Counted from the first letter of the stretch, positions 11,985 to 23,964 are shown. The stretch: DNA of 64,000 bases from Blastomyces gilchristii SLH14081 (GCF_000003855.2 NW_003101670.1:830841-894840), one strand, 5' to 3'. Notes: generated by a model not told the origin, from the sequence alone. Numbers and translations are program-made.

Positions 11985-12110
11985 ATATAAAATATAAAAA
12001 AAAATAAAAAATAAAAAATAAAAAAAAAATCACAATGAAAAAAAAAGAGAAAGTAAAATAAAAAATAAAAAATAAAAAAATAAAAAATAAAAATACAAAA
12101 AATCAAGGTT
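11985..12110. repeat. A-rich low-complexity tract
   Basis: Long runs of A with interspersed T (AAAAAATAAAAAATAAAA and variants), with hardly any G or C. It could be the degraded poly(A) tail of a non-LTR element or simple-sequence expansion at the junction of the two inverted D copies. Confidence 0.7.
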
Positions 12111-12264
12111 GTAGAGCTGTAGTACTTTTAAAATAATCACTTCTCAGAGTCTTTATAATATTTATTATCAACTGTGTATTTCTCATAGTGAGAGTAACAT
12201 AACTGTAATAAGTTATTATTTTAATATTATCTAATAAATACTCAGTATATATCTGTATAAATGT
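12111..12264 (-). repeat. Repeat D copy 2, left end
   Basis: Short segment between the A-rich tract and the B2 LTR. Joined across B2 it continues at 23970, shown by the duplicated target AATGT (12260-12264 and 23965-23969). No gene is seen. Confidence 0.5.
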
Positions 12265-12629
12265 TGTAAGAGGTCTACACTGAATAGATTAGTATAATAT
12301 TAATATGTCTTATATAACAAAGAGAAAAACATTAGAGAAGAAAATGAAAGAGAAAGTGTGAGAATCAGTAATTGAAGTGAATATTTATACATATATGTGA
12401 TAATGTACACAGTGAGACTTCAGAGTGAAAGAATCTATACATGTTTATAGTGACTAAGAATCAGTATTCAAGAATGACTGAGAATTGAAGCATATGTGTT
12501 TATAGCGGCTGAGAATCAGCAATCAAGAATGACTGAGAATCAGAGTATATACATTTAAGAATGAAGTGATTGAAATCTGTGAAGTGTAACAGAATAGTCT
12601 ATATGATTGATTAGACATAGCTCATCACA
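12265..12629 (-). repeat. 3' LTR of B2
   Basis: 365 bp, starting TGTAAGAGGTC. The inner terminus has mutated to CTCATCACA. It carries AATGTTTTTCT on the minus strand, complementary to the element's primer-binding site. Confidence 0.85.
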
Positions 12630-15600
12630 TTAGTCTCTCTTTCAGAAGCAGTTCTTATCAGTCAAGAACTACTGTTTCAGATAATATAAAACTCAGAGTT
12701 CAGATCAGTTTATCATAGCTGACTCATTTCATAAGATATTATCAGTTACAGTTACAGAGTCTCTTATCAAGAATATTCTCAATATCTCACTCAAGCTCAT
12801 TATCTTCTTCTATAATGTCTGACAGCTGTCAGTTGAAAGTCAGTTGAGAAGAGAACAGATCAGTGATAGTACAGTAGAGTAAGTCTGTATAAAAGATATT
12901 ATGAATCTCTGATAATGTGTTAAGACAGTAGTTATAGCTATCTAGAACTTCTATTACTTTATACTTAATATAGTAATAATTCAGTGTATGAGATGAATGT
13001 ATGATTTATATATTCTTAAGATTCAATCATATCAAGTCTTCTATCTTATATTATTCAGCAGAGTCTCAGTGAATATTGATTTAATTCTCTTAATCTTGTT
13101 TTATAGTTGTTATGAAGACCTCTGCTCAGTTGCAGACATCTCAGAGCTTTATTACTATATTATCAGTGATCTGAATCAGACTGTAGAGGTTCAGTGTGAA
13201 CTGTGTAATCTCTAGAAGATTTAAAACTTTGATGTGATAACTGTGTGTAAGAAAGAATAAGCTTATATCTGTTAAAATAACATCTTATTCATTAATAGCA
13301 ACCTCTGCATGTAGAAGCAGATTATGTTAATTATCTTATAAATGATTGCAGAACTTACAGAGATAATTCTTTATAGTCTGAATTATATAGTCTGATATAT
13401 CATCAGTCTCAGAGTGATAGGCAGTTGACAGAGAGTGTATAATCTTAAGAACTTGACAGATTCTTGTTCAGAGAGCACTCATGAATTGATATTCTTAATT
13501 CAATACTATAAATCTCAGTAATTTATACATCTGATATAACAGACTCTGTAGAAAAGCTTCAGTAACTTATTCAGTATTCATCTTATTACAAGATTTCAAT
13601 ATTACACTCTTGCTCAATTAGTTCATAATGATCAGAATATTTCTATAACTCTTACTCTCTGAGAGATTAATAGTGAAGTCAATTATCACATCTCATCAGA
13701 TTCTATCAGAGATATTAAGTGATTTCAGTAGATCTTTTCTACAATTCTTCTATAAGATGATGAAAGAATAATGATAATAGTTTCAAATGAAATGTCTGAT
13801 GCTGTTTGATATCTCAGATCAGTAGAACTCTTAAGAGACTTTTCAGTACAATTATTCATAACCTGAGTAATCAGTTATATATGAATGATGCATCTCTTGC
13901 ATTATCTGAGTGTATAAGAGTTTGAAGTGAAGAACTCAACATTATTTACAGAACTACAGAGTATTATTATTATCAATTAATCATTCTGAGATGTTAATTC
14001 TTATATGTAGTTCTGAAAGGAATCAGAGTGCTTCTTAACATACTGCTTCAGTGAGTGCTTGAAGAAGTTCATCAGTTTAAGCTGTTACATGTGATAATTT
14101 ATTCAGTGTAGGTTCAGAAGAAGTCAAGATATCAGTATCAGTATTAGTATCAGTGTTAGTAACAGTTTGAAGAGAGAGTGTTCTAATCAGAGAAGTGTAT
14201 ATAATGTCATGAGCTGTTTCATCTTGATCAACTAATATCTTCAGATTCAAGAGTCAGTGCTCTTGATTCATTCAGTAAGTATCTGTTATATCAGATAACA
14301 TATCTTACTCTTATTATAAGAGAGCATCTGTCATCAAGTTCTGACTGTCAGAATAGTAGTGTATTATAAAATGAAAGTAGCTTAAGAACTCAGATTATTA
14401 TATCTGTCATTCAGTAAGTTTACAGATAGTTGTGAAGTGCTTGAGATTCTTATAATCTGTGATTATCTAAAATTCAAAAACACTTCAGAGTTTAGAGTCT
14501 CATTCTTCTAGACAGTATATAATTGTGAGAAGTTTCTCATCATAGATCTCATAGTTGCATTCAGCAAGACTCAGTTTCTTAGACATGAAGATATATAATT
14601 ATAAAATATCTTCATTATCATATTGCAATATAGCTTCTTCTGTGACATAGTCAGAGAAATCAGCTTCAACAACTGTTTCATGATCAGAATTGAATATTAT
14701 TAGTAGAGAGGTATTAATAAACATCTTCTTTATTCATATAAATGCAGCTTCAGCATCTGCTGATCATTGAAATACTGAGTCTTTCTTAATAAGTTCTGTA
14801 AGTGATCTTACAATATCTGAGAAGTTTCATATAAATCACTGATAGAAGTTAGTAAATCTGATGAAGCTTTATATATCTTTCACAGTGTGCAGAGTCTTTC
14901 ATTCAAGAATAGCAGAGATCTTCTCAGAATTTATTCAGATTCTCTTTCCAGCTTCTATGATAAAGTCTAGATATTTTATACTTTTAATCTCAAAATCATA
15001 CTTATCTATATCTATCAGCAGTTCTGCTTCTCATAGTTATTATAATACTGTTTATACATGTTCTTGATTTTCTTTCCTGAATTTATCAGTGAAGATGAGA
15101 ATGTCATCAAGATATACAGATACAAATTTATCAAGAAAGTCTTAGAGTACTCAGTTGATATACTTCTGAAATATACTGAGAGCATTAGCTAGTTCAAAGA
15201 GTGTGACTACTCATTCAAAGAGGTTATATCATGTTCAGAATACTGTAAGTCACTCATCTTCTTCAGTGATGTGAATCTTATGAAACACAGTGATGATATC
15301 TAACTTTGTAAATCATTGAGCTTGTCTGATGCAAGCTAGAGTTTCATTGATAAGAGATAAAGAATAACAGTCCTTCTTTGTTAATCTATTCAATTCTTGA
15401 TAATTCACACAGAACTGAAGTTCTTCATCTGATTTCTTTACAAAGAGAATAGAGACTGCAGTGAAAGAGTTGCTAATACATATGAATTCTTTATTTAACA
15501 GATTATTAAGTGTCTTTTGAAGAAGAAGAAGTTTATCTCAGAATATATTATAAAGAGAGCCTTATGATAATTCGGAGTTCTTACTGTCTCTCTTTTTCAA

Positions 15601-16330
15601 CTTAATACTGTGGTTCACTTGTCAATCTTGTAAGAGAGGTAGATTTGTAACATTATTATCTTGTCAGAAGATATCTAGATATTCATGATATTATTAAGAG
15701 AGTTTTGTACAAGAATCTGTTATTGTAATATAGAATAACTTTTCTAGAGTCTTTTTAATATCAGTCAGACTAGTGAAATAGATTAATATATAATTCTGCT
15801 GTCAGTGATCTTATTAATAACTCTGTTAACAGTTGTAATGATGACTTCTTCTTCAGAGTATTTCATAAGTGTTGACAGAGATCTGTGTAAGATTTATAGT
15901 CTTGTGAATATTATCTTCATAGATTCTATCATTATTAGAGTATATCAAGCTTCTGTTTCAAGTATTTAATAATATGCCTTGTTCAGATAGTCAGACAAGT
16001 TCTAATATAAGATTATAATTGAGATTATCAACTTCATATGTATAGATATCTTCATATTGATATTCTCTCATATCTATATTTAGTTTCACTATGTAATGAG
16101 TACAAACATCTTTTAAATTATCAAATTCTGCAAGGAGTTAGAGTTTTGATAAGAGAATACACTGAAGATTATAACATTCTATGACTGAAGATTTTATCAT
16201 TGTATAGTGACATAGATCACTGTCTATTATAGCTTTTATATTATACATATTATCAATCACAGTAGATATAAGAATTACATTTATTATTATTTTCTCTTCA
16301 AATTGTTATCATCTGATCTCTTCAAGCTTC
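12630..16330 (-). pseudogene. B2 pol (broken)
   Basis: Collinear with B1 and B4. The RT catalytic loop YLDD is intact at 15103-15114 (VYLDDILIFTDE). The minus-strand reading continues through RNase H, integrase and a chromodomain relic near 12640-12760. The protease relic lies near 16190-16240. Many TGA, TAA and TAG codons break it. Comparison with B3 shows that stops often fall at Trp, Gln or Arg positions. Confidence 0.75.
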
Positions 16331-17344
16331 TGTTTATAAATTTGAACAGAAGCTAATCTTTTTTCTATTTCATTGAGACATTCTCATAGTTATCTTCTGA
16401 ATCTTTCTTCACTGCAATATGATTGATATGAACAGGCACTGATTCATTCTTTGAGTAAGAAGACACTGATTGTTCTCTTAATTAAGAAGATGCTGATCTT
16501 TCTCTTGAGTGTGAAGACACATAGATTGATTAATAGTTGAAAGCAATGTCTTTTAATTGATTATAGTTGATGTATACTTCATGTTGATATCAATCAGTGA
16601 CTTTCTTGAGAGTGATCTCAGAAACTCAGAAGTCTGTTTAAATGATAGAAACTCTTACTTATGTATAGATATTTGAATCTATTCAGTTTATAATATCTGC
16701 ATCATTACTGTTCTTTAGCACAGATATATAAGTGACTGAAGTGTAACATCTTCTATCACTATTCTATATACTCTTAAGCTTAATAAGATAATCATTCAAT
16801 GTTCAGAGCTATGTGTAGAAATCTTTATAAGTCTGATTTTTATCTACACTTACAAGAGCCTGTAAGAGTTTAAAAGTTAATATCTTCTTAAGCATACTAA
16901 TCTTTATTCAATTCTCACAAGAATGATCATCTGCTTCTAGAATCTTAGTATCAAAGTTAGGAATAAATGTTATAAGAGAAGTGTTTCTCTGTTAAGCACT
17001 CTGTAATCAATCTAATACTTTCTATTATATAGCAGTGTCTCAGAACAGAATATTAAAATATTTGATAATATTATCAGATATTTACAACACTGATTCACAT
17101 ACTTTTCTTTATGAATAAAACTTCTGTTTCACATAATTCTTCAATTATTCATTGATATATTAAGCTTAATTAATTAATAAATCAATGACATCTTCATCTA
17201 TACTCAGTTTCATGAGCATTTCCATTCTTCATGATGAGTAGAGAGTGAGATTGAAAGTATTAAAATATATAGAAGCATCTAAGTGTTCTTTCAGCACTTT
17301 TGTGTTTAATTCTATAGATGTTGAAATGGCATGAGTTTCTTATT
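16331..17344 (-). pseudogene. B2 gag, 3' portion (broken, split by B3)
   Basis: Collinear with B1 gag, including the region matching the MKIS-KKILTFELLQ block (near 16870-16900). The zinc knuckle is degraded. Gag is interrupted at 17345, where B3 inserted with duplication of GTGAT; the remaining 5' gag and leader are at 23120-23599. Confidence 0.6.
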
Positions 17345-17427
17345 GTGATTGTGGCGGGCTGCGCCCGATCAATCATATAGACTATTCCGTTACACTCCAC
17401 AGATTCCAACCGCTTCATTCTCGAACG

Positions 17428-17537
17428 CGTACACTCCGATTCTCGGCCATTCTCAATCACCGATCCTCGGCTGCCACAAACACGTATGCTCCGATTCTCG
17501 GCCATTCTTGATGGCCGATCCTCAGCTGCCACTAACA
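17428..17537 (+). repeat. Tandem 55-bp units in B3 LTR
   Basis: Two adjacent 55-bp units, each starting CGTA and containing CCGATTCTCGGCCATTCT and a GCTGCCAC block, ending AACA. The other B LTRs have related units in differing states, and LTR length varies from 310 to 369 bp among copies. Position upstream of the presumed promoter suggests U3 enhancer-like repeats; that is inference. Confidence 0.75.
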
Positions 17538-17645
17538 TGTATAGATTCTTCCACCCCGAAGCTCCACTATATACATCATCATATATATGTATCAATATTC
17601 ACTTTAATTACTGATTCTTGCACTTTCTCTTTCTTTTTCTTCTCT

Positions 17646-17656
17646 AACATTTTTCT
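17646..17656 (+). promoter_or_regulatory. LTR segment complementary to the PBS
   Basis: AACATTTTTCT, the exact reverse complement of the sequence two bases after this LTR (17716-17726). It follows a pyrimidine-rich run, a typical fungal transcription-start context, so it may mark the 5' end of the RNA that folds back as primer. Confidence 0.6.
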
Positions 17657-17715
17657 CTTTATTATATAAGATCTATAATATTATACTGATCTATTCAGTG
17701 TAGGCCTCTTACACT

Positions 17716-17726
17716 AGAAAAATGTT
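17716..17726 (+). promoter_or_regulatory. B3 primer-binding site, self-complementary type
   Basis: AGAAAAATGTT lies 2 nt after the 5' LTR. It pairs over 11 nt with AACATTTTTCT in the LTR. Tf1 of fission yeast is known to prime with the first 11 nt of its own RNA, and MAGGY-like chromoviruses are thought to do likewise. B2 and B4 have AGAAAAACATT, pairing with the alternative LTR form AATGTTTTTCT. Both are explained by an ancestral AACGTT mutated at CpG on one strand or the other. Confidence 0.65.
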
Positions 17727-18199
17727 CATTATCTTCTTATTAGAAATAATTATTCATGCATCATCTTCTCATTAGAAATGATTATTCATTAAGAGATATT
17801 CAAATATATAATAATATATAAGAAAGAGAAACAATCAGTTAAAGCAGATATCAAGTTCTCAGATAGAAGCTTACTCATCAGTCACTCTGACTCTGTAATA
17901 AGATCTTATAAAGAGAATATCAGTGAAAGACCTGAGAGTTCTGACACTTAGATATATGAGATATTTATACAATTACACATCTGATGATTAATATAATTAT
18001 ATCTAACAATAATATGAAACTCTTAAATATGAGTATAGATGTGATGTCACAGTGACTCTGAGCAATGTTGAAATTACAATAATAACAGATAGTAGATATG
18101 CATGCAACTCAGTAACTTTAATACAAAGAGATTCAATAATTAACTCATGCAATTTCAATATCTACAGAATTGAATGCAAAAGCACTGAAAGAACACTTA

Positions 18200-19149
18200 G
18201 ATACTCTTATATATTTTAATACTTCTGATCTCACTCTCTACTCATTATGAAGAATGAAAATGTTTGTGAAACTGAGTGTAGATGAAGATGTCATTAGTTC
18301 ATTAATTAATCAAGATTGATATATCAATGAATAATTGAAGAATCATGTGAAACAGAAGTTTTATTTATAAATAAAAGCATGTGAATCAGTGTTGCAAATG
18401 TCTGATAATATTATCAAATATCTTGATGTTCTGTTTCAAGACACTGTTATACAATAGAAAGTATTAAATTGATTACAGAGTATCTGACAGAGAAACACTT
18501 CTCTTACAATATTCATTTCTGACTTCAACATCAAGATTCTAGAAGCAGATGATCAATCTTAAGAGAATCAAATGAAGATTAGCATGTTTAAGAAGATATT
18601 GACTTTCAAACTCTTACAGACTCTTATAAGTATAGATAAAGACCAGACTTATGAAGACTTCTGCACACAGCATTGAACATTGAATGATTATCTTATCAAG
18701 CTCAAGAGTATATAGAATAGTGATAGAAGACATTACACTCACACACCTGTGCTTAGAAATAACTCAGTCACTCATACACCTGTGCTGAAGAGAAGTAACA
18801 GCAATGATACAGATGCTATGAATTGAGTTAACTTGAATGTCTATATATAAGCAAGAGTCTTCATTATCTGAACAGGCTTCTGAGTTTCTGAAATCACTTC
18901 TGAAGAAGTCACTGATCAATATCAATATAAAGTGTGTATCAACTGTAACTGATCAGAGCACATTGCTTTCAACTGTCAATTGACCTACATATCTTCTTGC
19001 TTAAAGAATGAATCAGTGCCTGTTCACATCAATCACATTGCAGTGAAGAAAGATTTGAAAGATAACTATAAGAATGTCTTAATAAAACAGAGAAAAGATT
19101 AGCTTCTGTTCAAATTCACAAACAGATGCTTGAAGAGATTGAATGATAA
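18200..19149 (+). pseudogene. B3 gag with zinc knuckle (broken)
   Basis: Plus-strand reading gives an acidic, helix-rich segment starting near KLSVDEDV (about 18255), then the conserved MKISMFKKILTFKLLQTL block at about 18576, a DQTYEDFC block, and a nucleocapsid knuckle at 18935-18976 reading CINCN, stop, SEHIAFNC. This is CX2CX4HX4C with a TGA at one X position. A Lys-rich tail follows (KQRKD). Interrupted by TAG and TGA codons. The start codon is not certain. Confidence 0.7.
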
Positions 19150-20720
19150 TGATTTGAAGAGAAAATAGTAATGAATACAATTCTGGTATCTACTGTGATT
19201 GATAACATGTATAATATGAAAGCCATGATAGACAGTAGTCTATGCTACTATACAATGATAAAATCTTCAGTTGTAAGATATTATAATCTTCAATGTATTC
19301 CCTTATCAAAACCCTGACTCCTTGCAGGATTTGATGATCTAAAAGACATTTGTACTCATTACATGATGAAGTTGACTATAGATGTGAGAGAATATTAATG
19401 TGAAGATATCTATACATATGAAGTTAATATTCTTGATTATAATCTTATATTAGAACTTGTCTGACTATCTGAACAAGAAATCTTGTTAAATACTTAAAAT
19501 AGAAGCTTGATATTCTCTAACAATGATAGGATTCACAAAGATGACATTTACAAGATCATGAACCTGACACAGATCTCTGTTAACATGTATAAAATGCTCT
19601 CAAAAAGAAGTTACTGACAGCAGAATTATGTAACAATCTATTTCATCAGTCTGACTAATATTAAAAAGGCTTTGAAAAAGTTATTCTGTGTTATAATAAC
19701 AGATTCTTGTATAGAACTCTCTCAATAATATTATGAATATCTAGATGTCTTCGGATAAGATAATATTATAAATATATCTCTCTTACAAGATTCTGAAGTG
19801 AATCACAGTATCAAGTTAGAGAAAAGGAATGATAAGAACACTGAACTATTATAAGACTCTCTTTATACTATGTTCTGAGATGAACTTCTTCTTCTTCAAA
19901 AGACACTCAATGATCTGTTGAATCAAGAATTCATATATATTAGTAACTCTTTTATCACAGTCTCTATTCTCTTTGCAAAGAAATCAGATGAAGAACTCTG
20001 ATTCTGCATGAATTATTGAGAATTGAATAGATTAATAAAGAAAGCCTGTTATTCTTTATCTGGTATCAATGAAACTCTAGCTTGTATTGAACAAGCTCAA
20101 TGATTTATAAAGTTAGATATTATTACTGTGTTTCATAAGATCTGTATTACTGAAGAAGATAAGTGACTTACAGTATTCTGAACATAATATAATCTCTTTG
20201 AATGAGTAGTCACATTCTTTGAACTGATTAATACTCTCAGTACATTTCAGAAGTATATTAACTGAGCACTCTGAGACTTTCTTAATGAATTTATATCTAC
20301 TTATCTAGATAACATTCTCATCTTCACTGATGAATTCAGAAAGAAATATCAAGAGTATGTGCAAAGAGTATTACAATAACTATAAAAAGCAGAATTATTA
20401 ATTGATATTGATAAGTGTGATTTTGAAGTCAAGAGTACTAAATACTTAGATTTCATCATAGAAGCTGATAAGAGATTCTGAATAAATTCTGAGAAGATCT
20501 CTGCTATTCTTGAATGAGAGGTTTCATGCACTGTGAAAGATGTATAAAGCTTTATCAGATTTGCTAACTTCTATCAGTGATTTATATGAAACTTCTCAGA
20601 TATCATAAGATCACTTATAGAACTCACTAAGAAAGACTCAGTATTTCAATGATCAGTGAACACTGAAGCTGCATTTATACAGATGAAGAACATGTTTATT
20701 AATACTTCTCTACTGATAAT
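19150..20720 (+). pseudogene. B3 protease and reverse transcriptase (broken)
   Basis: The protease motif is at about 19218-19247, AMIDSSLC where D-S/T-G is expected (Gly changed to Ser). RT begins near 19860 with ELLLLQKTLNDLL, followed by SILFAKKSDEEL, the MNY-ELNRL block, IKLDIITVFHKI, and the catalytic loop TYLDNILIFTDEF (YLDN at 20302-20313, normally YLDD). The thumb/connection reads KDV, stop, SFIRFANFYQ at about 20538-20580, where the family has a Gln and Gly. Stops fall at expected Trp, Gln or Arg. It was the RNA-copying enzyme of the element and is inactive now. Confidence 0.85.
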
Positions 20721-21200
20721 ATTTGATTCTGATCATGAGATAGTTATTGAAGCTGATTTCTCTGACTATGTGATAGAAGAAGTGATACTATAATATAATG
20801 ATAAAGATGTTCTATCATTATGTGTTTACATACTTAAGAAACTGAGTTCTGCTGAATGCAATTATGAGATCTATGATAAGAAACTTCTCACAATTATACA
20901 CTATTTAAAAGAATGAGACTCTGAACTCTGAAGTATCTCTGAATTTGAGATAGTCATAGATTATAAAAACCTCAAATACTTCACAACTATCTGTAAACTC
21001 ACTGAATTATAGATATGATAATCTGAGTTCTTAAGCTGCTTTCATTTTACAATACACTATCATTCTGACAGTCAGAACTTGATGACAGATGCTCTCTTAT
21101 AATAAGAGTAAGATATACTATTCAATGTAACAGATACTTACTGAATGAACTGAGAGCATCAGCTCTTGAATCTGAAGATATTAGTTAATCAAGATAAAAC
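20721..21200 (+). pseudogene. B3 RNase H (broken)
   Basis: Starts with IVIEADFSDY at about 20739, the first catalytic Asp region of Gypsy RNase H. It continues through [18 protein letters not shown] (about 20830-20885, the Glu helix) to VIDYKNLKYF (about 20950, expected TDH-NL-YF) and SDSQNLMTDALL (about 21065), which matches the usual NxxADALSR end. The third Asp region reads IDYKN, with His changed to Tyr. Fewer stops than the integrase. Confidence 0.8.
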
Positions 21201-22480
21201 AGCTCACAGCACTATACATGCTTCTTCAATTAGAACTGTCACTGATATCTCAACTTCTCTTAAACCTATATTAGATGAGCTATAGTATACAGCAGCTTGA
21301 ACTGATGAACTTCTTCAAACACTCACTGAAGCAGTATGATAAGATGCACTCTGATTTCTCTCAGAATTATGTATAAGAACTGACATCTCAGAATGTTCAA
21401 TCAATGATAATAACACTTTATAATTTCATGAATAATGCTGAATCTCTCACTCTGAACTCTTATACATCTGAATAATGCAAGAGATATATAATTTGTATAT
21501 AACTGATTATTCAGACTGTGAATAACTGTATAGAATGATCTTTTAAGAGTTCTATTAATCTAAGATACTAAATAGTATCAGATACTGTGTCTCAAACTGC
21601 AACTACTATTCTTTCATTATCTTATGAAAGAATTATAGAAAAGATCTACTTAAATCACTTAATATTTCTGATAGAATCTGATAAGATGTAGTGATTGACT
21701 TCACTGTTAATTTATCTGAGAGTAAGAATTATAGAAACATTCTGATTATTATTAACTAAGTAAAGATGTAATATTGAAATCTTATAATAAGATAAATACT
21801 GAATAAGTTATTAAAGTCTTCTTACAGAGTTTATTCTATTGAATATATGAGTTACTGAAATCAATAGTATCAGATTAAAACTGTCAATTTATAAACATTC
21901 TCTGAATAAGAATCTGTCAAGTTCTTAAGATTACACACTGTCTATTAACTGTCTATCACTCTGAGACTGATGATGCATCAGAACAGATAATTCAGACTAT
22001 AAAGAACTATCTCTATAAGTTCTATAATCACTTATAAGATGATTGACATAATCTGCTTTTACACACAGAGATTACTATCAATGAATAAGATGCTATTTTA
22101 CTAGATATAAGCTCATTCTTTCTTATATACAGTTATTACATGAAGATGTTAAATCTTCTAGAGATCACACAGTTCATATCAGATCTCTGCAGTCTGAATT
22201 CAGATCACTGATAATATAGTAATAAAGCTCTGAGATATCAGTGATTGAGTAGAGATCTTCATAATAACTGTAAACAAGATTAAGAGAATTAAATTAATAT
22301 TCACTGAGATCTCACTGAATAATATAGAATAGAAGACTTGATATAATTAAATCTTAAGAATATACAGATCATATATTCATCTCATATACTGAATTATCAC
22401 TATATCAAGTATAAAGTGATAGAAGTTCTAGATAATCACAACTACTGTCTTGACACAGTATCAGAAATTCATGATATCTT
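21201..22480 (+). pseudogene. B3 integrase (broken)
   Basis: The region between RNase H and the chromodomain aligns in position with Gypsy integrase but is heavily stopped. Recognisable pieces include a HSS(T)-like finger region near 21440, SLNISDRI near 21655, VIDFTVNLSESKNYRNILIII (about 21690-21755; the first Asp block, family MDFI-LP-SNGYDAILVIVD), and a LTDDA-like third block near 21960. The DDE residues cannot all be assigned because of frameshift or substitution. The N-terminal zinc finger is not clear. Confidence 0.65.
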
Positions 22481-22745
22481 TTATATAAGCTTGCTTCACT
22501 GTACTGCTACTGATCTATTCTCTTCTCAACTGACTTCTGACTGACAGCTGTCAGACATTATAGAAGAAGATAATAAGCTTGAGTGAGAGATTAAGAATAT
22601 TCTTGATAAGAGATTTCACAGTTGCAGCTGACAATATCTTATGAAATAAGTCAGCTATGATCAACTGATCTGAACTTCAAGTTTTATATTATCTGAAACA
22701 GTGATTCTTGACTGATGAGAACTGCTTCTGAAAGAGAGAGACTAA
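22481..22745 (+). pseudogene. B3 chromodomain-like tail and polypurine tract
   Basis: After LLTDSCQTL (about 22545) the frame reads SERLRIFLIRDF at 22585-22620, then an aromatic-rich stretch ending in ERETNIA. The less mutated B4 counterpart (25300-25450, minus) reads QYLVK, stop, VSYNQLTWTPSS, matching the chromodomain pattern QYLVKW-GY-TW-P. Chromodomains in chromovirus integrases target insertion to methylated histone H3 chromatin. The tract GAAAGAGAGAGAC at 22729-22741 lies just before the 3' LTR and is the likely plus-strand primer. Confidence 0.7.
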
Positions 22746-23114
22746 TATAGCAGGCTGTGCCTGATCAATTATATAGACTATTCTGTTACACTTCACAGAT
22801 TTCAACTGCTTCATTCTCAAATACATACACTCTGATTCTCAGCCATTCTCAATCACTGATCCTCAGCCACTATAAACACAATACATACAATCTGATTCTC
22901 GGCCATTCTCAATCGCTGATCCTCAGCTGCCACTAACATGTATAGATTCTTCCGCCCCGAAGCTTCACTGCGTATGCCACTACATACACGTATAAATATT
23001 CACTTTAATAACTGATTCTCACACTTTCTCTTTCTTTTCCTTCTCTAATGTTTTTCTCTTTGTTATATAAGATCTATAATATTATACCGCTCTATTCAGC
23101 GTAGGCCTCTTACA
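22746..23114 (+). repeat. 3' LTR of B3
   Basis: A 369-bp direct repeat of 17350-17713. Its left (inner) end is mutated (TATAGCAGGCTG), while the right (outer) end keeps GCGTAGGCCTCTTACA. It carries AATGTTTTTCT where the 5' LTR has AACATTTTTCT. Confidence 0.88.
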
Positions 23115-23119
23115 GTGAT

Positions 23120-23599
23120 AATTATTAAATCTCTTCATATTAATGTTATTAAGTTGCATGCATATCAGCTAATTATTGTTATTATAATTTCAACATTGCT
23201 TAGAGCCACTGTGATATTACATCTATACTCACATTTGAGAGTTTTCTCATATTGTCATTAGACATAATTATAGCATTTATCAGATGTGTAATATCTGTGA
23301 AATCTGAAGAAGTGTAATTATATGAATATCTTATATATCTGAGTGTCAGAACTCTCAGGTCTTTTACTAACATTCTCTTGTAAAATTTTACTCTCTTCAT
23401 AAGATCTTGTTATGAGGTCAGAGTGACTGATAAGCAAGCTTCTATCTGAGAACTCAGTGTTCACTTAACTGCTTGACTGTTTCTCTATTTCTTACACATT
23501 GTTATGCATTTAAATATCTCTCAATGAATAATCGTTTCTAATGAGAAGATGATGCATGAATAATCATTTCTAATAAGAAGAAAATGAATGTTTTTCTAG
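23120..23599 (-). pseudogene. B2 gag 5' end and leader, with PBS
   Basis: The remainder of B2 right of B3. A 66-codon open stretch at 23400-23200 (minus) has counterparts in the other B copies and may be part of Gag or leader. The primer-binding site is at 23587-23597 (minus strand AGAAAAACATT), two bases from the 5' LTR at 23600. Confidence 0.55.
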
Positions 23600-23964
23600 T
23601 GTAAGAGACCTATGCTGAATAGATTAGTATGATATTAATAGATTTTATATAATAAAGAGAAAAATGTTAAAGAAGAAAAAGAAAGAGAAAGTGTGAGAAT
23701 CAGTGATTAAAGTGAATATTTATACATGTATGTGATGATGTATGCAGTGAGGCTTCAGAGTGGAAGAATCTATACATGTTTGTGACAGCTGAGGATTGAC
23801 ATTTGAGAATGACTGAGAATCGGGGCATACACCTTCATGGCGGCCGACGATTGGCGATTGAGAATGGCTGAGAATCAGAGTGTACGTGTTTGAGAATGAA
23901 GTGATTGGAATCTGTGAAGTGTAACAGAATAGTCTATATAATTGATCAGGCGCAGCCCGCCACA
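23600..23964 (-). repeat. 5' LTR of B2
   Basis: A 365-bp copy. The outer right end is GC-preserved (GGCGCAGCCCGCCACA). The 81-codon open stretch at 23965-23720 is a by-product of that and not a gene. The minus strand carries AACATTTTTCT. Confidence 0.85.

Larger units (their letters stand above)
17350..17713 (+). repeat. 5' LTR of B3
   Basis: 364 bp, TGTGGCGGGC to CTCTTACA. The first 200 bp or so retain many CpGs. A 55-bp unit is repeated in tandem at 17428-17482 and 17483-17537. Downstream are a T/C-rich run, the motif AACATTTTTCT (17646-17656) and TATATAAG. Long open frames on both strands here come from the preserved GC content and are not genes. Confidence 0.88.
17350..23114 (+). mobile_element. 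Gypsy family B copy B3, full length, nested in B2
   Basis: A 5765-bp chromovirus on the plus strand, opposite to its host B2, flanked by GTGAT at 17345-17349 and 23115-23119. LTRs are 17350-17713 and 22746-23114. It is the most readable B copy: PBS, Gag with zinc knuckle, protease, RT, RNase H, integrase and a chromodomain-like tail in order, then a polypurine tract. All domains contain stops. The outer left end keeps GTGGCGGGCTGCGCCC; the corresponding inner copy at 22746 reads TATAGCAGGCTGTGCC. Confidence 0.92.
12265..23964 (-). mobile_element. Gypsy family B copy B2 (host of B3)
   Basis: A minus-strand chromovirus bounded by AATGT target duplications. LTRs are 12265-12629 and 23600-23964, both 365 bp. 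It is interrupted at 17345-23119 by B3 in the opposite orientation; without B3 it is about 5.9 kb. The coding part left of B3 (12630-17344) is pol and most of gag; the part right of B3 (23120-23599) is the 5' end of gag and the leader. The outer right end keeps GGCGCAGCCCGCCACA. Confidence 0.9.

Noticed and set aside
17260..17669. Overlapping open frames of 111 and 106 codons on opposite strands
   Set aside because: They lie in the GC-preserved part of the B3 LTR and exist because stop codons are rarer there. Both cross the LTR boundary, and neither has a homolog among Gypsy proteins.
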